A stretch of 64,000 bases of DNA from Planctomycetaceae bacterium (GTDB lineage Bacteria; Planctomycetota; Planctomycetia; Planctomycetales; Planctomycetaceae), in the NCBI GenBank assembly GCA_028284885.1, contig JANQQW010000006.1:1-64000 (forward strand), given 5' to 3'. Below the pieces are notes generated by a model. The model saw only the letters and a program-made list of their open reading frames with translations, searched no databases and was not told the origin of the DNA. The translations under genes were made by a program, and so were the position numbers. This document shows, in pieces, positions 47,903 to 57,487 of this stretch; the stretch's first letter is position 1; the number at the start of each line of letters is the position of its first letter.

Positions 47903-48931
47903 ATGGCCCGCGAACGACTTCGAGGCATCTTCACGCCGAATCTCGTCCCCTGTCGGGGGGACGGGTTGATCGACGAGCACGAGCTGCGGCGGTACGTCGA
48001 CTGGCTGATCGAGCGGGGCGTGCACGGGCTCTACCCGAACGGTTCGACGGGTGAGTTCACCCGCTTCACGCCGGAGGAGCGGCGGCGGATCGTGGAGATC
48101 ATCGCCGACCAGACGGCCGGCCGCGTCCCCATTCTCGCCGGGGCGGCCGAGGCGAACGTCCGCGAGACGCTCTCCGCCTGCGAGTACTACGCCGGGCTCG
48201 GCTGCCGGGCCGTCGCCATCGTCGCCCCCTTCTACTACAAGCTCGGGCCGGAGGCGGTCTACGCGTACTTCAAGGAGATCGGCCGGAACACGCCGATCGA
48301 CGTCACGCTGTACAACATCCCGATGTTCGCCTCGCCGATCGACGTCGCCACCATCCAACGGCTGGCCGACGAGTTCCCGCGAATCGTCGCCATCAAGGAC
48401 TCCTCCGGCGACCTGCCGCACATGATCCGGATGATCCAGGCCGTCCGCCCGAACCGGCCGGACTTCTCGTTCCTGACCGGCTGGGACGCGGCCTTGATGC
48501 CGATGCTGCTCGTCGGCTGCGACGGCGGCACGAACGCCTCGAGCGGCGTGGTCCCCGAGCTGACCCGCCGCCTCTACGAACTGACGACGGCCGGCCAACT
48601 CGACGAGGCCCGCCAGTTGCAGTACGACCTCGTCACCCTGTTCGACGCGATGCTCTACACGGCCGAGTTCCCCGAGGGCTTCCGAGCGGCCGCCAACCTC
48701 CGCGGCTTCGACCTCGGCGTCAGCCGGCAGCCGATGTCCGAGAACCAGAAGACCGACCTCGGCACCCTCAGCCGCACGCTGCAGTGCCTGCTCGCCGGCC
48801 ACGGCTTCACGGACCAACCGGTCGGCGGCTGCCCCGTCGGCGAGTCGGTCGAAGCGGGCGTCGACCTCGCCGAGGTGCGCCGCATCGCCAGCGAAGTCGT
48901 GACGGAGCTGAAACGCAGCGGGATGCTGTGA
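47903..48931 (+). CDS. DapA/NanA-family aldolase
   Basis: Protein of 342 residues, about 40 longer at the C-terminus than DapA. The TIM-barrel landmarks are [15 protein letters not shown], the catalytic tyrosine region [11 protein letters not shown], and the Schiff-base lysine in VAIKDSSGD. Members are dihydrodipicolinate synthases, N-acetylneuraminate lyases or sugar-acid aldolases; the residues do not settle which. The sequence [11 protein letters not shown] suggests a sugar-acid or pyruvate aldolase rather than DapA. It is monocistronic. Confidence 0.85.
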   Translation: MARERLRGIFTPNLVPCRGDGLIDEHELRRYVDWLIERGVHGLYPNGSTGEFTRFTPEERRRIVEIIADQTAGRVPILAGAAEANVRETLSACEYYAGLGCRAVAIVAPFYYKLGPEAVYAYFKEIGRNTPIDVTLYNIPMFASPIDVATIQRLADEFPRIVAIKDSSGDLPHMIRMIQAVRPNRPDFSFLTGWDAALMPMLLVGCDGGTNASSGVVPELTRRLYELTTAGQLDEARQLQYDLVTLFDAMLYTAEFPEGFRAAANLRGFDLGVSRQPMSENQKTDLGTLSRTLQCLLAGHGFTDQPVGGCPVGESVEAGVDLAEVRRIASEVVTELKRSGML

Positions 48932-48943
48932 GACGGTGACCGG

Positions 48944-49708
48944 TCACACCCGTTCCAGCGGGAACACGTTCACGTGGACGCCCTCGCTGAAGAGCACGTG
49001 GTCCGGGGGGCGGCCCGCGACGTCGATGCCGGCGGCGGGGACGAGAGTGTCCTCGATCGACTCGGAGGTCGCCTGCTTGAGTGGGTATGGCACGTGGTGC
49101 ACGCGGCCGCGGATGAGGTGGCCGCGGGGGTGCTTCGTGTAGAGCACGTACCGCTCGCCGAGGAAGTGCTCCAGCGTACCGGGTTCCGCCGTACCGGGGC
49201 CGCCGGGGCCGTCCTGTTCGATCGGGTCGCCGATCGTCACCTCGACCCGACCGCCGACGCCGGTGTTCTCGGGCCAGTGACGGGACGACTCGTACCGGAT
49301 GCGGTCGTTCTCGCGGGTCAGCTTCATCGAGGCGAACTGGTAGTTGAGGTGCCAGAAGTTGCGGGCGACCCACACGGCCAACCGGTTCGCCGCCTCCAGG
49401 CTGAAGAACCACACGCCCGGCTCGCGGCCCTCGTGATGGACGTAGGTCCGCACGTTCGTCTCGGCGAAGTTCGAGACGCCGGGTACCGACGGCGACCACC
49501 ACGGCCGCACCCCCTCCATCCGGAACGGTACGAGGGCCACCCAGGCCGACCCGTCACACTCGTCGACCGTCAGCTCGCCCGGAATCAACGGCCGCAACAC
49601 GTCGGCCGGCACCCGCCAGTGCAGGAACGAGAGTTCCAACCACCGCTGGGAACCCGCCGCCCGCCCGGCGGGCCGCTGCGTCGGTGTGATGCGATCGATC
49701 TCGGACAC
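48944..49708 (-). CDS. DUF2071 (YqjF-like) protein
   Basis: Protein of 254 residues that follows the DUF2071 pattern: WLELSFLHWRVPADVLRPLIP, DGSAWVALVPFRMEGVRP, NVRTYVHHEGREPGVWFFSL, and HHVPYPLKQA near the end. Function is unknown; the fold is related to acetoacetate decarboxylase. It converges on the DapA-family gene by 12 bases. The EmrE-like gene lies upstream in the same direction. Confidence 0.9.
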   Translation of the reverse strand: MSEIDRITPTQRPAGRAAGSQRWLELSFLHWRVPADVLRPLIPGELTVDECDGSAWVALVPFRMEGVRPWWSPSVPGVSNFAETNVRTYVHHEGREPGVWFFSLEAANRLAVWVARNFWHLNYQFASMKLTRENDRIRYESSRHWPENTGVGGRVEVTIGDPIEQDGPGGPGTAEPGTLEHFLGERYVLYTKHPRGHLIRGRVHHVPYPLKQATSESIEDTLVPAAGIDVAGRPPDHVLFSEGVHVNVFPLERV

Positions 49709-49789
49709 GTCGTTCTCCCAAGTGCCTGCCGTCCGGAGACCAACCGCAGAGCGCTCGCGATCACAACCGTTGCGGCCAGCGAACGGGAC

Positions 49790-50146
49790 TCAATCGGCCT
49801 CGGCTTCGATGGCCGGTTTCTCCGCGGACTCCTCAGAGACCTTCAGCCCGACGACGCCGGCGATGATCAGGGCGACGCAGACGAGCTTGGTCACGGTCAG
49901 CGAGTCGCCTAGGAACACGATGCCGATCATCACGACGAGAGCCGTGCCCGCCCCGGCCCAGACCGCGTAGGCCGTGCCGAGGTCGATCTTCTCCACGGCC
50001 AACGTCAGCAGGACGAACGCAACCGCGTAGAAGACGAACAGCAGGATCGACGGCACGGGCTTGGTGAACCCGTCCGAGAACTTCATGCAGGTCGTGCCGA
50101 CCACCTCGCACACGATGGCCGCCGCCAGCAATACCCAGTGCTTCAT
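49790..50146 (-). CDS. SMR-family multidrug efflux protein
   Basis: Protein of 118 residues with four helices. The ATG at 50146 gives MKHWVLLAAAIVCEVVGTTC with the essential membrane glutamate of EmrE, and AYAVWAGAGTALVVMIGI carries the conserved tryptophan. SMR proteins export cationic drugs or guanidinium by proton exchange. A Glu-rich tail ends the protein. It starts 34 bases after gdhA on the same strand, but sharing a promoter is uncertain. Confidence 0.92.
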   Translation of the reverse strand: MKHWVLLAAAIVCEVVGTTCMKFSDGFTKPVPSILLFVFYAVAFVLLTLAVEKIDLGTAYAVWAGAGTALVVMIGIVFLGDSLTVTKLVCVALIIAGVVGLKVSEESAEKPAIEAEAD

Positions 50147-50180
50147 CGGGGTGCCCCTGCTCGCCAAGTGCGACGCTGCC

Positions 50181-51533
<1,353 letters not shown>

Positions 51534-51641
51534 CGGTCGCTCCGCGGGAAGTCGAGGGGGATTCCAACGCGGCACGATACCGCAGAACGGCGTGCACCGC
51601 ACCGGTCGGCTCTCGGTGATTCCCACTTCGTCGCGACCAGG

Positions 51642-52940
51642 TCAGGGCGCCTTGGCCTCGTCGCCCAGCGTGGTCGACCGCCACGTCAGCCACGACTGCC
51701 CGGTGCTCGGATCGACGAGGTGAATCCGCCGTTCGGGGGACTCCGAAGTGGGAAGCAGGCGACTCGACGAGGACGTGACCACGACGAGGTACTTCCCGAC
51801 GCTCTCGACTCGCGTGCTCGAGACGCCCGGCATGTTGCCGAGCGGTGCCGAGACGATCGGCCCGTCGAGGTCGATCGTCCGGATCTCCCGGCCCTTCTCG
51901 TCCATCTGCTTCAACCGCGGCGCGCCCTTGTGCGGCACCTCGATGCCGTACAGGCAGTCCTCCTCCGCGGAGTAGGCGAGCTGATTCGTGCCGACCTTCT
52001 GAGCGAGGGGCGACCACGTCTTCTGCGCGACGTCGAAGGCGTACAGGCCCTTCCGACTCGACGAGTGCACGACGAGCCGGTTTCGCTTCGTGTCGAAGGC
52101 GAGGTCGCTCGGCCACGAAATCTCCGCCAGCTTCGTCGCCTCGCCGAGCAGGGACGTCGTCGTTCTCCCGTCGAGATCGATCTCGACGACGTCGTGCCCC
52201 GCAATGCCGTACGTCGTGCCCGCCCCCTCGACGACACGACCGACCCGCTCCGGCAGGCTCGTCTTCGTGTCGAGCTTCGGCCCGAACAGGGACATCTCGA
52301 CCATCGACACCGAGCGGCCTCGCGGCTGCTCGCTCGTCTCGAACAGCTCCGTCACGACGGAGAGTTCTCGGGCGGCCTCCGGGACGTCCTCGCGGCTCGA
52401 CACGAACGGATAGGCCGCGGACAACCGGTCGTCCTTCTCGACGTCGTCGACGACGAACCGGTCGGCGACCGGGGGCCTGTAGCTGGACTGGAAGCTGGCG
52501 AGACGGTCCGTGCGGACGAACGTCGTCACGCGGGAGACGAAGGCCTGAAACGGGGGGAGACGGCGGTCCGGTTTGATCACGTAGCCCGGGTACGGCTTCT
52601 GCTTCCCCCGCCACGCCTCCACGATCGTCACCCCCTCCGGCACGGCGACCTCCTGCGGTTCGTAGCCGCTGGCGACGACGCGTTGCAGCTTCGTGCCGGG
52701 GGAGGCCGTGACGCTCCAGGCCGCCGTCTCGTACGCCCCCACGAACAGCACGACCGTCTTGCCCGGTCGGTCGACGTAGACGTCGGCGAACCCGGTCTCC
52801 TTCTCGCCCTCGTAGACGCAGACCGCGTGAACCTCGACCTTTTCGGTCGCCTCGACCGGCACGACCTCCGTCGAGGGAGCGCCCAGGAACGGGCCGGTGA
52901 CGACCGCGGACAGAACGGCGAGAGCGGCGGTGCTCGACAT
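51642..52940 (-). CDS. Exported beta-propeller-like hypothetical protein
   Basis: Protein of 432 residues with a signal peptide (MSSTAALAVLSAVVTGPFLG). The first 150 residues are beta-rich with a peptidase-regulatory-like strand pattern (VYVDRPGKTVVLFVGAYETA). From about residue 230, repeated strands (PSDLAFDTKRNRLVVHSSS, GLYAFDVAQKTWSP) look like the blades of a beta-propeller. No catalytic motif is seen. The gene is 79 bases downstream of the NhaC-like gene on the same strand. Confidence 0.6.
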   Translation of the reverse strand: MSSTAALAVLSAVVTGPFLGAPSTEVVPVEATEKVEVHAVCVYEGEKETGFADVYVDRPGKTVVLFVGAYETAAWSVTASPGTKLQRVVASGYEPQEVAVPEGVTIVEAWRGKQKPYPGYVIKPDRRLPPFQAFVSRVTTFVRTDRLASFQSSYRPPVADRFVVDDVEKDDRLSAAYPFVSSREDVPEAARELSVVTELFETSEQPRGRSVSMVEMSLFGPKLDTKTSLPERVGRVVEGAGTTYGIAGHDVVEIDLDGRTTTSLLGEATKLAEISWPSDLAFDTKRNRLVVHSSSRKGLYAFDVAQKTWSPLAQKVGTNQLAYSAEEDCLYGIEVPHKGAPRLKQMDEKGREIRTIDLDGPIVSAPLGNMPGVSSTRVESVGKYLVVVTSSSSRLLPTSESPERRIHLVDPSTGQSWLTWRSTTLGDEAKAP

Positions 52941-53019
52941 GGGAAGCTCCTTGGGAGGGCCGGCGAAACGATTCGATCGTACAGGGTGCGAGGGAACCGA
53001 CCAACGACCGAGTCGTCGG

Positions 53020-54996
53020 TCAACCGGTCGTCGGCTTCCGTCCCGCGAACCGCACGACGGCCACGACCGACGCCAGACCCACGACGAGCCCGATCCACGG
53101 GGAGACGCCGACCGCGAGCGGCAGCGACCCGGTCAGCACGGCGACAGCGGCGACCACGAGGGCGTACGGCATCTGCGTGCCGACGTGCTCGAGGTGCTCG
53201 CACCCGGCGGACGCGGAGGAGAGGACCGTCGTGTCGGAGATCGGCGAGCAGTGGTCGCCGAAGATCGACCCGGCCAGCACGGCCCCGACCGTGCCGAGCA
53301 GGATCGGGTCGTACGGATCGACCGAAGGCGAGTCGCCGAGCAGCAGGTCGTGGACGTACGGGACGAAGAGCGGGATCAACAGCCCCATCGTCGCCCAGGA
53401 CGTGCCGGTCGCGAACGAGACGGCCGCCGCCAGCAGGAAGGCAAGCATCGGCATCCACGCCGCCGAGACCCAGCCGGTCGTCGTCTCGACGAGGAAGCCG
53501 GCCGTGTTCAGGTTCTCGGGAGCACAAACGGCGGCGAGCGCCCACGCCAGCACGAGGACGAGGACGGCGGGCAGCATCTGCTTCACACCGTCGACCCACG
53601 CGTCGGTCGCCTTCGCCAGCGAGCTCGCACGCGTGACGACGGCCGAGCCGATCGCGACAACCGAGGCGGCGAACGACGCGTACAGCAGCACGACGTACGA
53701 GTCCGCGTTCGACAGCACGCTTCCGAGCGTCACCGCCTCGGCCGGACGCCCGGCGTCGATCGCCTCCGCATTCGCGGCGGCCAGCGACGACCAACCGGTC
53801 CACCACAGACCGAACGCGATGCCCCCCAGCAGCAAGCCCAGCGGCAGCAACGCGTTGACGAGCCGCGGTCGCTCCGGCACGTCGACGTCCTCGACCGGCA
53901 CCGCCGCCGGCTCGGCCGCTTCCACGAGGGCTCGGTTCTCGGCGAGCCGCATCGGGCCGAAGTCGCGGCCGGTCGCTGCGTTCGCGAAGACGAAGGCGAG
54001 CAGCAGAATGGGGTAGAAGCGGTACGGCAGCGTGGCGAGGAACGTGCCGTACGCGTCGGCCTCCAGCCCCAGGTCCGAGTACGCCTCGGCGATCAGGCCG
54101 ACCTCGAACCCGACCCACGTCGAGACGACCGCGAGCCCGGCGATCGGGGCGGCGGTCGCATCGACGAGAAAGGCGAGCTTCGCCCGCGAGATCCGTTGGC
54201 CGTCGGTGACGGGCCGCATCGTCGTGCCGACGAGCAGCGTGTTCGCGTAGTCGTCGAAGAAGACAACGAGCCCGAGGAGAGCCGTGCCGAGTTGCGTTCG
54301 CTCGCGGGTCTTCAGCAACGGCCGGGCGGTCGCGACGAGGGCGTGCGTCCCGCCGCTCTCGAACATCACGGCGACCATGCTGCCGAGGAACGTGGTGAAG
54401 AGGATGACGTGCATGTGCGAGTAGGCTCCGCCGTCGGGATCGACGATCGCCTGCAGCACGAAGTCCGAGAGGGCCATGCCGAGGGCCTCGACCGGGTGCC
54501 CGAGCGTGAGCACGAGCGTGCCCGACAACACGCCGACGAAGAGCGCGACGAGCACCTGCCGTAGGGCGACCGCGAGCGCGATCGCGACCAACGGCGGCAG
54601 CAGTGCGAGCCAACCGGCGAGGACCGCGACCGGCTTCCGTGTCCGGACGCCCTCCAACTCGACCTCGACTCCGCTCGCCTTGCGGTGGACGACGAAGACC
54701 TTCCTGCCGGCGGCCGCGTCGGTCTGCAGCGTCAGTCGGCCGGCGACGAACGCCGCGGGTTCGACGACGGCGCCCTGCTCGACGAGCACGACCCCGTGAA
54801 TCGTCGGCGTCCCGGCGAACGAGCCGACGACGTTCCCTTCGTCGTCGACCGCAGAGATCTCCACCTTCGCAACCGGCACACCCTGCAACGCGACCCGCGG
54901 TGCCTCGATGCGGAAGGCAACGGGAACGTCGTCGGCGTCGACGGGGGAGGCCGCGAGAGCCGCGAGGCAGACGATGGCAGTCGTCGGTCGGAACAT
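53020..54996 (-). CDS. NhaC-type Na+/H+ antiporter with exported N-terminal domain
   Basis: Protein of 658 residues. A signal peptide (MFRPTTAIVCLAALAASPVDA) and about 100 beta-rich residues precede the antiporter, an addition not usual in NhaC. The membrane part has about 12-14 helices with VVFFDDYANTLLVGTTMRP and the hallmark GSIFGDHCSPISDTTVLSSA. The enzyme exchanges Na+ or an organic anion for protons. The N-terminal domain should lie outside and could sense ions or bind another envelope component. Confidence 0.88.
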   Translation of the reverse strand: MFRPTTAIVCLAALAASPVDADDVPVAFRIEAPRVALQGVPVAKVEISAVDDEGNVVGSFAGTPTIHGVVLVEQGAVVEPAAFVAGRLTLQTDAAAGRKVFVVHRKASGVEVELEGVRTRKPVAVLAGWLALLPPLVAIALAVALRQVLVALFVGVLSGTLVLTLGHPVEALGMALSDFVLQAIVDPDGGAYSHMHVILFTTFLGSMVAVMFESGGTHALVATARPLLKTRERTQLGTALLGLVVFFDDYANTLLVGTTMRPVTDGQRISRAKLAFLVDATAAPIAGLAVVSTWVGFEVGLIAEAYSDLGLEADAYGTFLATLPYRFYPILLLAFVFANAATGRDFGPMRLAENRALVEAAEPAAVPVEDVDVPERPRLVNALLPLGLLLGGIAFGLWWTGWSSLAAANAEAIDAGRPAEAVTLGSVLSNADSYVVLLYASFAASVVAIGSAVVTRASSLAKATDAWVDGVKQMLPAVLVLVLAWALAAVCAPENLNTAGFLVETTTGWVSAAWMPMLAFLLAAAVSFATGTSWATMGLLIPLFVPYVHDLLLGDSPSVDPYDPILLGTVGAVLAGSIFGDHCSPISDTTVLSSASAGCEHLEHVGTQMPYALVVAAVAVLTGSLPLAVGVSPWIGLVVGLASVVAVVRFAGRKPTTG

Positions 54997-55034
54997 GACC
55001 GAGGCATCTTACGGCCACGACCGACTGGACGCAG

Positions 55035-56099
55035 CTACGCGAGCGGCCAGCGGACCGAGAACGTCGTTCGACCGGGCTCGGACTCGACGTCGATCGTCCC
55101 GCCGTGCAGCCGGACGATTCGCCACGCCTTCGAGAGCCCGAACCCGAGCCCCCGCCCCGCCTGCCGAGCGGAGAAGAAGGGGTCGAAGAGGTGCCGGCGG
55201 TCGAGGTCGGTGAGCCCCGGGCCGTCGTCGGCGATCGTCACGAGGGCGTGCGCGCGTCCGTAGGACGGACTTCCAGTCCGTCCGTCCGCAGTGCGCACGG
55301 CGACCGTCCCGGACTCCCCGACGGCGTGCAGCGAGTTTCGCAGCAGCTCGCCGACGACGATCGCGAACTGCGACTCGTCGGCCCGCAGAATCAGTTCGTC
55401 GGGGCCCTCGACCGACCACTTCACGCCCTCCGGGGCGTCCTCACCGAACGTCTCGCAGACCCGACGGATCACGGCGGCCCCGTCGACGTCGGCCAGTTGC
55501 GGTTCCGGCGGCCGGCCGAAGAGCATCGCGTCGCCGATCATGTCGCGGACGCGGTGGGCCTGGCCGCCGATGACCTCCAGCGACCGGCGTCGCTCCGGGT
55601 CGGTCTCCCCCTTCAGCAGCAGCTGCACACGGCCGTTGATCGTCGCGAGCGGATTGTTGATCTCGTGCCCCGCCCCCGCCGCGAACTCGGCCATCGACTC
55701 CAGCTTCCCGGCGAGCGCTTCGTTCTGCAGGCGGTCGAGGTGAAGTGCTTGGCCGATCAGTCGCTCCGACATCGCTTCCCAGACGGACACCGAGTCGTCG
55801 CATCCTCCGCCATGCATGATGACTCGGGCCAACGGTTCGCCAACCGGCTGTAGCACGCGACTCCAATCCGCATCGCCACGCGGAAGGGCGTCGAGTTCCG
55901 TCGAAGTCGGCAGATCCCGAGTCTCGGATCCGGAAGCGGCGGCATCGGACCAGCCGGTGACCAACCGCGTCCGCTCGATCGACAGACACTCGATCTCGAC
56001 ACGATCGGCGACCACCGCGATCCGCCACTTCGCCGCCACCCCTTCGAGTAGCGACTCGAGCGATTCAATCGGCAGGAGGTCGAGCCAGTCTTCGTTCAC
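55035..56099 (-). CDS. Histidine kinase with in-frame repeat insertion
   Basis: Protein of 354 residues with no membrane helix, so cytoplasmic. The input part (1-130) is unrecognised. H145 lies in GAGHEINNPLATINGRVQLL, the N box at ELLRNSLHAV (N255), and the G boxes at ADDGPGL and GRGLGFGLS. Residues 273-281 (GRTGSPSYG) are encoded by an intergenic-type dyad repeat at 55258-55283 inserted between two strands of the ATPase domain, and the frame is maintained. It follows the HTH-receiver gene on the same strand, but a terminator lies between them. Confidence 0.88.
   Translation of the reverse strand: MNEDWLDLLPIESLESLLEGVAAKWRIAVVADRVEIECLSIERTRLVTGWSDAAASGSETRDLPTSTELDALPRGDADWSRVLQPVGEPLARVIMHGGGCDDSVSVWEAMSERLIGQALHLDRLQNEALAGKLESMAEFAAGAGHEINNPLATINGRVQLLLKGETDPERRRSLEVIGGQAHRVRDMIGDAMLFGRPPEPQLADVDGAAVIRRVCETFGEDAPEGVKWSVEGPDELILRADESQFAIVVGELLRNSLHAVGESGTVAVRTADGRTGSPSYGRAHALVTIADDGPGLTDLDRRHLFDPFFSARQAGRGLGFGLSKAWRIVRLHGGTIDVESEPGRTTFSVRWPLA
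55258..55283 (+). repeat. GTAGG-type dyad repeat inside the histidine kinase
   Basis: The plus strand reads CCGTAGGACGGAC, then TTCCA, then GTCCGTCC; the arms GGACGGAC and GTCCGTCC are perfect. The same family is at 62336-62364 (inverted) and 63304-63327. In the other two places it is intergenic, so this copy has entered coding sequence. Confidence 0.8.
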
Positions 56100-56120
56100 G
56101 CTGCCGTTCCGGCGGTGGGC

Positions 56121-56176
56121 CCGCGAATGGCGCGAATCCTCGCGAATGCCCTCTCCTCATTCGCACCGATTCGCGT
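56121..56176. repeat. GCGAAT tandem and inverted repeat
   Basis: CGCGAATGG, CGCGAATCC and CGCGAATGCC occur in tandem, followed by ATTCGCACCGATTCGCG in inverted orientation after a short spacer. It could fold into a long hairpin. It lies between the histidine kinase gene and the terminator at 56213. Confidence 0.7.
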
Positions 56177-56212
56177 GACTCGTGAGCCACCCTCTCGTCA
56201 GGTCAATCAAAG

Positions 56213-56241
56213 AAGCCCGGCATCTTGAGGATGCCGGGCTT
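56213..56241. terminator. Bidirectional terminator after the HTH-receiver gene
   Basis: AAGCCCGGCATC and GATGCCGGGCTT form a perfect 12-base stem with the loop TTGAG. On the minus strand it lies 27 bases after the stop of the HTH-receiver gene and separates it from the histidine kinase. A short A/T-rich tail follows on both sides. Confidence 0.8.
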
Positions 56242-56267
56242 GGTTCGTTCTCACTCGACCCCGTAGG

Positions 56268-56846
56268 TCAGACGGTCGTGGTCTGCATGTCGAGCAGGCT
56301 GCAGACGCGATCGACGAGGGCCTCGACCTCGAACGGCTTCTGGACGAAGTCGTTCGCCCCGGCCGCCTTCAGGTCGTCGATCTTGTCCGCCTCGACCATG
56401 CCGGAGATGCAGACGATCTTCACGTCCTCCAGCGAGGAGTCGGCTCGGACGCGTTGGCAGACCTCCTTGCCGTTGATGTCCGGGAGCATCACGTCCAGGA
56501 CGAGGACGTCCGGGCGGTACTCCTTAACCATCATACCGGCGTCGAAGCCGTTGTTCGCGGTGCGGACCTCGAAGCGGCCGTCGGCCTCGAGCACGTCGCG
56601 GATCAGTTCGACCAGTTCCTCGTCGTCGTCGACCACGAGGGCCTTCCGCTTGCCGCTCTCGAGGGCATCCGTCGGGATGCCGTTCTCCTTCATGAACTTG
56701 TAGAGCACGTCCCGGGGGATGCGGCGGAAGCGGCTGCCGGGGACGCGGAAGCCCTTGAGCTGGCCGGAGTCGAAGCAGCGGATGATCGTCTGCTGACTCA
56801 CCTTGCAGATTTTGGCGGCCTCGCCGGTGGTGAAGACGGTTTTCAT
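56268..56846 (-). CDS. MerR/excisionase-type HTH fused to a receiver domain
   Basis: Protein of 192 residues. Residues 3-55 are an HTH_17/excisionase-like domain (TTGEAAKICKVSQQTIIRCF recognition helix, then RVPGSRFRRIPRDVLYKFM). Residues 68-190 are a response-regulator receiver: acidic pocket VVDDDEE, phosphorylation Asp in VLVLDVMLPD, and Lys in DFVQKPFE. The DNA-binding domain precedes the receiver, the reverse of OmpR/NarL order. An upstream ATG at 56858 is in frame, but the ribosome-binding site does not fit it. The histidine kinase downstream is a likely partner. Confidence 0.85.
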   Translation of the reverse strand: MKTVFTTGEAAKICKVSQQTIIRCFDSGQLKGFRVPGSRFRRIPRDVLYKFMKENGIPTDALESGKRKALVVDDDEELVELIRDVLEADGRFEVRTANNGFDAGMMVKEYRPDVLVLDVMLPDINGKEVCQRVRADSSLEDVKIVCISGMVEADKIDDLKAAGANDFVQKPFEVEALVDRVCSLLDMQTTTV

Positions 56847-57141
56847 GTCGGCTTGCATCCTTCCAAGTCGGTCCGCTCCGTTGCGGACGGGGTCCCGTGT
56901 GACGGTGGACGGACCGGAGCGGAACGTCCTGGCGTGCACGGACGAAACGGCTCGACGGCAGAGCGGGCCACCGTGATCCCGAGCGAGCTTCGTCACGATC
57001 CTTGTGACGGCCATTCCTTCTAGCAGCAACGTCCTCCGCGGAGATCGGACGCGACCTCAACGAGCGGGGCCCTCGTCGCCCAGAACACCCAGCCTCCGGA
57101 ATGCCGGGACGACGAAATTGCCTCCGTTCTCAACGGTGCCG

Positions 57142-57169
57142 ATTGTATCCAGTCTGTGAAATCGGTCAA
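57142..57169 (-). promoter_or_regulatory. Promoter for the HTH-receiver gene
   Basis: On the minus strand TTGACC (57164-57169) and TACAAT (57142-57147) are separated by 16 bases. The predicted start near 57135 leaves a leader of about 290 bases before the ATG at 56846. That leader contains no coding sequence that I can defend, so it may be regulatory. Confidence 0.55.
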
Positions 57170-57291
57170 CGGGGCTTTGTCCGACCAGCAATTCCAGTCG
57201 TCAGGGTCCCCGCACTTCCCAACGTCGGGCGCATCCCTCGCAAATTCATGGAGATGCGCGAGCCGGGCAATCCGGGGCGACACGGCGGCCG

Positions 57292-57461
57292 GGTTGAACC
57301 ACAGAGGCACGGAGACCCGGAGCGAGGCAACCGGTTGGAGAGAACCGCGGATGGACGCGGATCAATGCGGATGTTCTGAGCCGTGGGACGCTGGTTGGAG
57401 CTTCCTTCGTGTCCTTTGTGGTTCGAACACCTCCGTGTCTCTGCGTCTCTGTGGTTCAATC
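57292..57461. repeat. Composite repeat element downstream of mnmG
   Basis: The element begins TTGAACCACAGAGGCACGGAG (shortened here) at 57293 and ends with the inverted copy CTCTGTGGTTCAATC at 57461. Inside is a second motif, AACCGCGGATGGACGCGGAT, and a short CCTTTGTGGTTCG. The arms are the same family as the pair around the gene at 13895. The two nested motifs suggest one mobile module about 170 bases long. Confidence 0.7.
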
Positions 57462-57487
57462 ACGAACCGACGAAGCGGGCGCCTTGG

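Noticed and set aside
57020-57310. Short reverse ORF upstream of the HTH-receiver gene
   Set aside because: It overlaps a good promoter and its sequence is low-complexity; it has no ribosome-binding site.
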